A stretch of 64,000 nt of DNA, taken from the NCBI GenBank assembly GCA_964510315.1, contig CAZEAP010000006.1:56709-120708 (forward strand). Direction: 5' to 3'. The position numbers were made by a program, and so were the translations under genes. The DNA comes from CAZEAP01 sp964510315. Its GTDB lineage: Bacteria; Planctomycetota; Brocadiia; SM23-32. Shown here piece after piece: positions 59,635 to 64,000 of this stretch. The first letter of the stretch is position 1; each line of letters begins with the position of its first letter. The notes below the pieces were generated by a model. That model was not told the DNA's origin, ran no database searches, and saw only the letters and a program-made list of their open reading frames with translations.

Positions 59635-60840
59635 ATGAGTGATGAGAACGGGAGTTACGACGTACTCGTCGCCGGCGCGGGAGTGGCCGGAGCGGCGGCC
59701 GCCGTTTCCGCTGCCCGCACGGGGGCGAAGACGGCGCTCGTGGAGAAGACGTTCGTGCCGGGCGGCCTGGCGACACTCGGGCTCATCACCTGGTATCCGC
59801 CCCTGGACGACGGCAAGGGAAAGCAAATCACATTCGGTCTGGCCGAGGAGTTCCTGCACCTGGGACTGAAGTACGGACCCGGCTGGGTCTACGGCGGCTG
59901 GGACCAGCCCGACCAACCGCCGACGGGCCGCTACAGCAGCCACTTCGATGCCGCCTGCATGATCCTGGCCCTCGAGGAACTGCTTGTAGAGAGCGGCGTC
60001 GAGATCATGTACGACGCCCTGGTTGTGCAGCCGGTGATGGAGGGGGAGCGCGTCGCCGGCGTGGAGGTGGAGGACCGGGAGGGACGCCGCGCGCTCTCGG
60101 CCGCCTGCGTCGTCGACGCCACCGGCGAAGCCGTTGTAGCCCACAGGGCCGGCGTCCCGTTTGAGGAGGCGACAGGCCAGCCGCTGGCGGTTGCGGTTCT
60201 GGAGGCGTCACTGGCCGGGGCCGAGAAAGCCGCCGAACGCGGCCGGGGCACCGGCGTCAGCCGTCGCAAACTCACCAGGGGACGGCAAGGCGAGGCTGAC
60301 GGCGGGGGCCCGTACAACTGCAACCTGGCGGACGACGCCACGGCATTCATGATAGAGACGCGCCGGATGGTCCGGGAACACTATGCCGCCCAGCAGGCCG
60401 AGCTGGGCGAGGAGGGCCGCCAGAACCTCTACCCCGTCGCGCTGCCCGGCACTCCGCAGGTGCGGAAGACGCGCCACATCCGGGGCGAAGCCGCCCTCTC
60501 CTGGTCCATGCACGGTGCCCATGCCGAAGATTCGGTGGGTTTGATCGCCAACTGGTACGACAGCGCCGACGGGGAGGTATGGGCGGTGCCCTATGGCTGC
60601 CTCGTGCCGCAGGGAGCCGAGTGCCTGTTGGCGGCCGGGCGGAACGTCTCCTGTGCCGACCCCCGGGCGTGGGACATGCTCAGGGTCATCCAGGCCTGCG
60701 TGCTGACGGGCGAGGCGGCGGGGCTGGGCGCGTCGATGGCTGCGGAGAAAGATACCACCCCGGGCGCCCTGGACACCGCCGACGTCCAGGCCCGACTGCG
60801 TCGGCGCGGAGTGAAGCTCCACTACGAGCCGGGGTCATAA
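59635..60840 (+). CDS. FAD-dependent oxidoreductase
   Basis: 401 residues from an ATG with GGGAAGTG ahead. SYDVLVAGAGVAGAAAAVSA has the Rossmann GxGxxG motif, followed by GAKTALVEK (the acidic residue binds adenosine), and VVDATGEA and LLAAGRNVSCADPRAWD in the later FAD contact regions. Matches the FAD_oxidored group, many of which sit in glycan gene clusters of planctomycetes. Substrate unknown; sugar oxidation fits the neighbouring glycosidase. Confidence 0.8.
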   Translation: MSDENGSYDVLVAGAGVAGAAAAVSAARTGAKTALVEKTFVPGGLATLGLITWYPPLDDGKGKQITFGLAEEFLHLGLKYGPGWVYGGWDQPDQPPTGRYSSHFDAACMILALEELLVESGVEIMYDALVVQPVMEGERVAGVEVEDREGRRALSAACVVDATGEAVVAHRAGVPFEEATGQPLAVAVLEASLAGAEKAAERGRGTGVSRRKLTRGRQGEADGGGPYNCNLADDATAFMIETRRMVREHYAAQQAELGEEGRQNLYPVALPGTPQVRKTRHIRGEAALSWSMHGAHAEDSVGLIANWYDSADGEVWAVPYGCLVPQGAECLLAAGRNVSCADPRAWDMLRVIQACVLTGEAAGLGASMAAEKDTTPGALDTADVQARLRRRGVKLHYEPGS

Positions 60841-60958
60841 CACCTGGGTTCGGCTGAGTGCCGCCCCCGCTCAATAGACGAGTCGCCGGAAGTCGCGGAC
60901 CCTGTGGAAGGTGATCATGTTCACGTCGTGGGCGTTGGCGGCCCGCCGGTCTCCGGCG

Positions 60959-61858
60959 TCACCGCTCGCCCAGCCATTCAAGCCACCACCGGACGCCGGG
61001 GTCGTCGCGGGTACCTCTGCCGCCGGGGTCGTGGTTCGGCCCCTGCGGGGGCGGTGCCTGCAGCCAGGTGGAAGCCAGCATATAGCCCCGGCCGTCCTCC
61101 AGGTGCTCGCGCGCCAGGCGCTTCTGGCTGGCTTTCATCGCCTCGGTATAGACGCCGACGTTGACGTATCCGTAGAGGCCCTCTCGCTTGCTGTAGCTGC
61201 CCCAGTAGCCGCCTTCGGTCGGACACCCGCCGGGCGAACCCTCCGTCTCGAGGTAAGGCTTGCCCGGCACGGGCGGGCTGTGGTGGATGGTGAGATCAAC
61301 TTCCGGAGGCGGCTCGCCGTGGTAGTTGCTGGCCACCGGCACCGGGAAGCCGACCTCCTTCGCCGCGATCACCAACTGCCGGTTGTCGAAGCCCGCCCCG
61401 CGGAAGGCCATGCCCTCGTTGTCCACGTCGATAAACGTGTTGCGGTAGTCGTTCTCGGCCAGCCAACGCACCGTGTTGGCGACCGCCTGGTTGGCGTCCC
61501 GCTGGCCCCAGCCCTCCCACTTCGCCCGTGAGTTCCCCCAGTAGAGGCAGCCGACCAGCACGACCATCCGCCGCGCGTCGGCGGCCTCGATAATCCTGCC
61601 CATCCGCGCCGCGTGGTTCCTCGACAGCGTGGCGTCCTCGTTGTAGCCCTTCACGTCGCCGAAGCGCGAGCCCATGAAAAACACGCTTACGCTGTTCAGC
61701 CCGCAGCTTCGGTACTCGTCCAGATGGGCGATCAGGTCATCGGCGGTTGCGTCCGAGATGAGCGCGTTCGAGCACCGGAAACCCTTCAGCAGGATGTCCT
61801 TGCCGTCGAGGACGGTTCTCTCGCCGGCCACTGTGAACACGTGCGTCCCCACGGCCAT
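60959..61858 (-). CDS. GH5-like glycosidase, possibly frameshifted near the end
   Basis: 299 residues. A small TIM barrel: TVLDGKDILLKGFRCSNAL, GLNSVSVFFMGSRFGD, IDVDNEGMAF (probable acid/base Glu148) and PYLETEGSP (probable nucleophile Glu206). A one-base shift at the stop codon (60959) would add about 34 residues ending ANAHDVNMITFHRVRDFRRL, which look like a natural C-terminal strand. The gene is 32 bases downstream of the second FAD oxidoreductase on the minus strand. Confidence 0.7.
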   Translation of the reverse strand: MAVGTHVFTVAGERTVLDGKDILLKGFRCSNALISDATADDLIAHLDEYRSCGLNSVSVFFMGSRFGDVKGYNEDATLSRNHAARMGRIIEAADARRMVVLVGCLYWGNSRAKWEGWGQRDANQAVANTVRWLAENDYRNTFIDVDNEGMAFRGAGFDNRQLVIAAKEVGFPVPVASNYHGEPPPEVDLTIHHSPPVPGKPYLETEGSPGGCPTEGGYWGSYSKREGLYGYVNVGVYTEAMKASQKRLAREHLEDGRGYMLASTWLQAPPPQGPNHDPGGRGTRDDPGVRWWLEWLGER

Positions 61859-61890
61859 CCTCCCGGAACGGCCCGTCGGCTATAGGACCC

Positions 61891-63258
61891 CTATTCCTCG
61901 AAATATACGCCGTCCGCCTCCAGGGCGCTGCGCAGTTCGCCGTATGGCAGCTCGCGGGTGCCGCATCCGCGCCGGGCGGCGAGGGCGGCCGCGGTGCCGG
62001 CCGCCTGGCCCTGGCCCATGCAGCAGACGGTGTTGCGGGTGGACATGTGCGCGTCGTGATCGCTGGTGATCATCATGCCCGTTGCCAGCAGGTTCTCCAG
62101 GCCTTTCACGCGCAAAGCCCGGTACGGCACCCCGTAGGTGCCGCCGTCCTTGATCTGGAGCCGGGGTGCGTAGTCGTGGAAGCCATAGGCCATCACGTCG
62201 TCCTCGAAGTGGCGCCCCTCCAGCACGTCCTCGCTGGTGATGTCGTAGTCGCAGGTGATCAGGCGTCCGCGCCGAATGGTGATCGACGGGCTGGTGCGGG
62301 CCATGAAGGCATTCTCGCAGCCGGGGACGAACTGGCGGAACAGGTCGACGGCCCGCGCCTGGCGGCGACGCAGCTCCAGCTCCGCGTCCGCCAGGGCGTC
62401 GCGGTCCGTCGGGCTGACGGGCATCTTGAAGTTCAGCTTGATGAACATGAAGTAGTCGTCGTGCACGCTGGTCGTGACGGTGGACATGCCGATCTCGGCC
62501 GCGCCCTCGGCGAACCCGTCGGGCAGCACCGCGCGTCGTCCGTTCAGCCGGACGAGCTGGTCTTCGCGTCCATCGCGGATTCCCCGTGCGCATTCGGTCA
62601 CGGCGTCGTGTTCGCTCAGGAATTCGTGATAGCCCTCCATGCTGACGTTGGCCAGGGACATGCTGTTGACCACGGCGTAGTCGTTGGGCTCGGTGAACTC
62701 CGCTCCGGCCCGTGCGCAGAGGTCCCCGTAACCGGTGCAGTCGACGAACGCGGGGGCGCGCAGCATCTCCCGGCCCTGGTGGCTCTCGGTGGTCACGCCC
62801 AGCACCTGCTCGCCTTCGGTCACCGCGTCGGCGAGCACGGTGTTGACCATCACGGCCACGCCGGCTTCACGCAGCATGCGGAAGGTGACCAGCTTGTAAA
62901 GCTCCGTGTCGATGGCGGTGCAGACGCTGTCGACGTCGTAGCCTACGGTCACCTCTCCGTGTCCGGTGGTGCCGCCGACCTCGAGCAGGCCGTCGATTAT
63001 CTGCTGCGGAATGCCCCGGACGACCTGTCGCTTCTCCGCCTGGGGGAATGCCTTCCACAGGTTATAGAAGCTGTGCAGCGCCGTGCCGCCCTCAGTGACC
63101 GTACCGCCGGGGTAGCCCTTCCACTCCACCAGCGCCGTGCGCGCGCCGCGGCCCGCAGCGGCCAGTGCCGCCGGCACTCCGGCCGTCCCTGCGCCGGCCA
63201 CCACAACGTCGAACTCACGAATCGGCAGTCGTTTGGCCGGTTCCTCGTAGTACACCAT
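61891..63258 (-). CDS. FAD-dependent oxidoreductase
   Basis: 455 residues with AAAGGGAG ahead of the ATG. FDVVVAGAGTAGVPAALAAA is the GxGxxG motif; EWKGYPGGTVTEGGTALHSF, FVDCTGYGDLCARAGAEF and LLATGMMITSDHDAHMSTRN follow. Same group as the enzyme at 59635 but on the opposite strand and clearly diverged (the C-terminal portion lacks the CADPRAWD segment). It precedes the GH5-like gene, giving an oxidoreductase-glycosidase pair on each strand. Confidence 0.8.
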   Translation of the reverse strand: MVYYEEPAKRLPIREFDVVVAGAGTAGVPAALAAAGRGARTALVEWKGYPGGTVTEGGTALHSFYNLWKAFPQAEKRQVVRGIPQQIIDGLLEVGGTTGHGEVTVGYDVDSVCTAIDTELYKLVTFRMLREAGVAVMVNTVLADAVTEGEQVLGVTTESHQGREMLRAPAFVDCTGYGDLCARAGAEFTEPNDYAVVNSMSLANVSMEGYHEFLSEHDAVTECARGIRDGREDQLVRLNGRRAVLPDGFAEGAAEIGMSTVTTSVHDDYFMFIKLNFKMPVSPTDRDALADAELELRRRQARAVDLFRQFVPGCENAFMARTSPSITIRRGRLITCDYDITSEDVLEGRHFEDDVMAYGFHDYAPRLQIKDGGTYGVPYRALRVKGLENLLATGMMITSDHDAHMSTRNTVCCMGQGQAAGTAAALAARRGCGTRELPYGELRSALEADGVYFEE

Positions 63259-63302
63259 CGAACTCCCTTTCAGTTGAGCGGCCCGACCTCCGGAGACGGC
63301 TG

Positions 63303-63330
63303 ATTATACGGTGCGCGAGACGTCAGGCAA
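63303..63330 (-). promoter_or_regulatory. Promoter of the oxidoreductase-glycosidase operon
   Basis: On the minus strand: TTGCCT (63325-63330), 16 bases, TATAAT (63303-63308), about 45 bases before the ATG at 63258. Confidence 0.55.
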
Positions 63331-63334
63331 GGTC

Positions 63335-64000
63335 AACCAGGGCTGAAGCCCTGGCCTCCATCACATGGCCCCTGCGGGGCCGAAAGAGAAGGCCGGGGAC
63401 AAGATGCCCCGCTGGGCAAGTATGACGTCCGACGGATCATCGAGGAGTCCCGCGACGGCCGGTCCATGGCCGGTGCGCCGCGGAGCGGCGCGGTCGTGTA
63501 GGCCAGGGCTTCAGCCCTGGTATTTCCCGCGAAAACCCAATTGCGCCCCGGAGGGGCGCGGTGAGGTACCCGATGCGCAAAAGCCTGACCAGCGGGTCCT
63601 GACGGCAGGCCGGTGTGAAGAGATCGCGTATCGAACTCGCTCACCATTATCTGCATCTGTGACCCGACCGCGCCCCTCCGGGGCGCATGCTTACGGTTGG
63701 TCGACCGCCAACCAGGGCTAAAGCCCTGGCCTCCATCACATGGCCCCTACGGGGCCGAAAGAGAAGGCCGGGGGCAAGATGCCCCCGCTACAGCCTGGCC
63801 CTGTGGCGCTAAAGCCCCGAAGGGACCCTGTATACACGGCCCGGGGCGCAGCCCCAGGACCAGGGACTTCGTCAAGAGCCCGCCCTGGGGCGCGTACATG
63901 TTCAGCGTCGGCGCCGCGGAGCGGCGCGGTCGTGAAAGCCGAGGCTCGCGGCGGAGGCCGTTGTGCAGCGGTGCCCCGCTGGGCAAGTATGACGTCCGAC
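63335..64000. repeat. Palindromic repeat block at the right edge
   Basis: No gene. Bases 63335-63410 and 63710-63785 are nearly identical direct repeats (CAGGGCTxAAGCCCTGGCCT core). Another pair, starting TGCCCCGCTGGGCAAGTATG, begins at 63405 and at 63972 and runs to the edge. A segment at about 63897-63935 is the reverse complement of one at 32262-32300. Confidence 0.75.

Overview
This is a GC-rich bacterial chromosome segment (roughly 60-65 % by eye). No rRNA or unmistakable lineage marker is present. A fused type I dehydroquinase/shikimate dehydrogenase, many one-off carbohydrate-active enzymes, pairs of FAD-dependent oxidoreductases, a uroporphyrinogen-decarboxylase-like protein and intergenic regions full of GC-rich palindromes all suggest a Planctomycetota-like or other PVC/FCB-adjacent (for example Armatimonadota-like) environmental bacterium. 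That placement is an inference. Broken genes and fragment repeats are frequent.

Layout. 0-4.7 kb: the end of a defence-type operon on the minus strand (DUF499 ATPase, a small partner, a DUF262 nuclease cut by the edge). 4.7-13.1 kb: a scrambled mobile region ending at an initiator-type tRNA-Met. It holds prophage remnants (tail tube-like, tail chaperone-like, terminase small subunit, CobT-like VWA fragment, a three-gene replication-type operon), two copies of a DUF2924-linked cassette repeat, a small membrane gene, and a two-gene module coding a Pepco-like protein and an HExxH metallopeptidase. That module has a -10 box in front and is followed by an attC-like palindrome and a strong terminator. 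13.2-42 kb: mostly a stable housekeeping backbone: sialidase-like protein, aroDE, phosphoesterase, glycosyltransferase, nucleoside hydrolase, amino-acid permease fused to a PTS EIIA domain, acyltransferase, TSUP exporter, pyrK-pyrD, DUF72, ribF, a PpiD/SurA-like chaperone, tyrS, CPBP protease, YjbQ, DUF523, a DedA-AMMECR1 fusion, two carbohydrate-active proteins, a UroD-like protein and a pair of membrane-anchored coiled-coil proteins.

42-57 kb is a second accessory zone. A HEAT-repeat protein, a large secreted glycosidase, a Tat-exported aldo/keto reductase and an amidohydrolase are interleaved with debris: fragments of the magnesium-chelatase-like gene comM at four extra places, serine-recombinase fragments at three, an IS1380-type transposase tail, a complete IS5-family element, a MITE-like palindrome and phage scraps. 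The intact comM (54.3-55.9 kb) is followed by an MNT/HEPN toxin-antitoxin pair (HEPN frame-broken), which is bracketed by ~99-bp copies of the comM 3' end.

57-63.3 kb is a hemerythrin/DUF438 protein followed by a sugar- or glycan-related set: a DUF5060/DUF4038 glycosidase and FAD oxidoreductase on plus, then a GH5-like glycosidase and second FAD oxidoreductase on minus. The right edge (63.3-64 kb) is a gene-free block of palindromic repeats belonging to the same family as blocks at 15.2 and 31.6-32.4 kb.

Most noteworthy: the Pepco-peptidase module at 7.2-9.0 kb, the comM-fragment/recombinase system at 44-57 kb, and the domain fusions (DedA-AMMECR1, permease-EIIA, DUF2924-tail protein).
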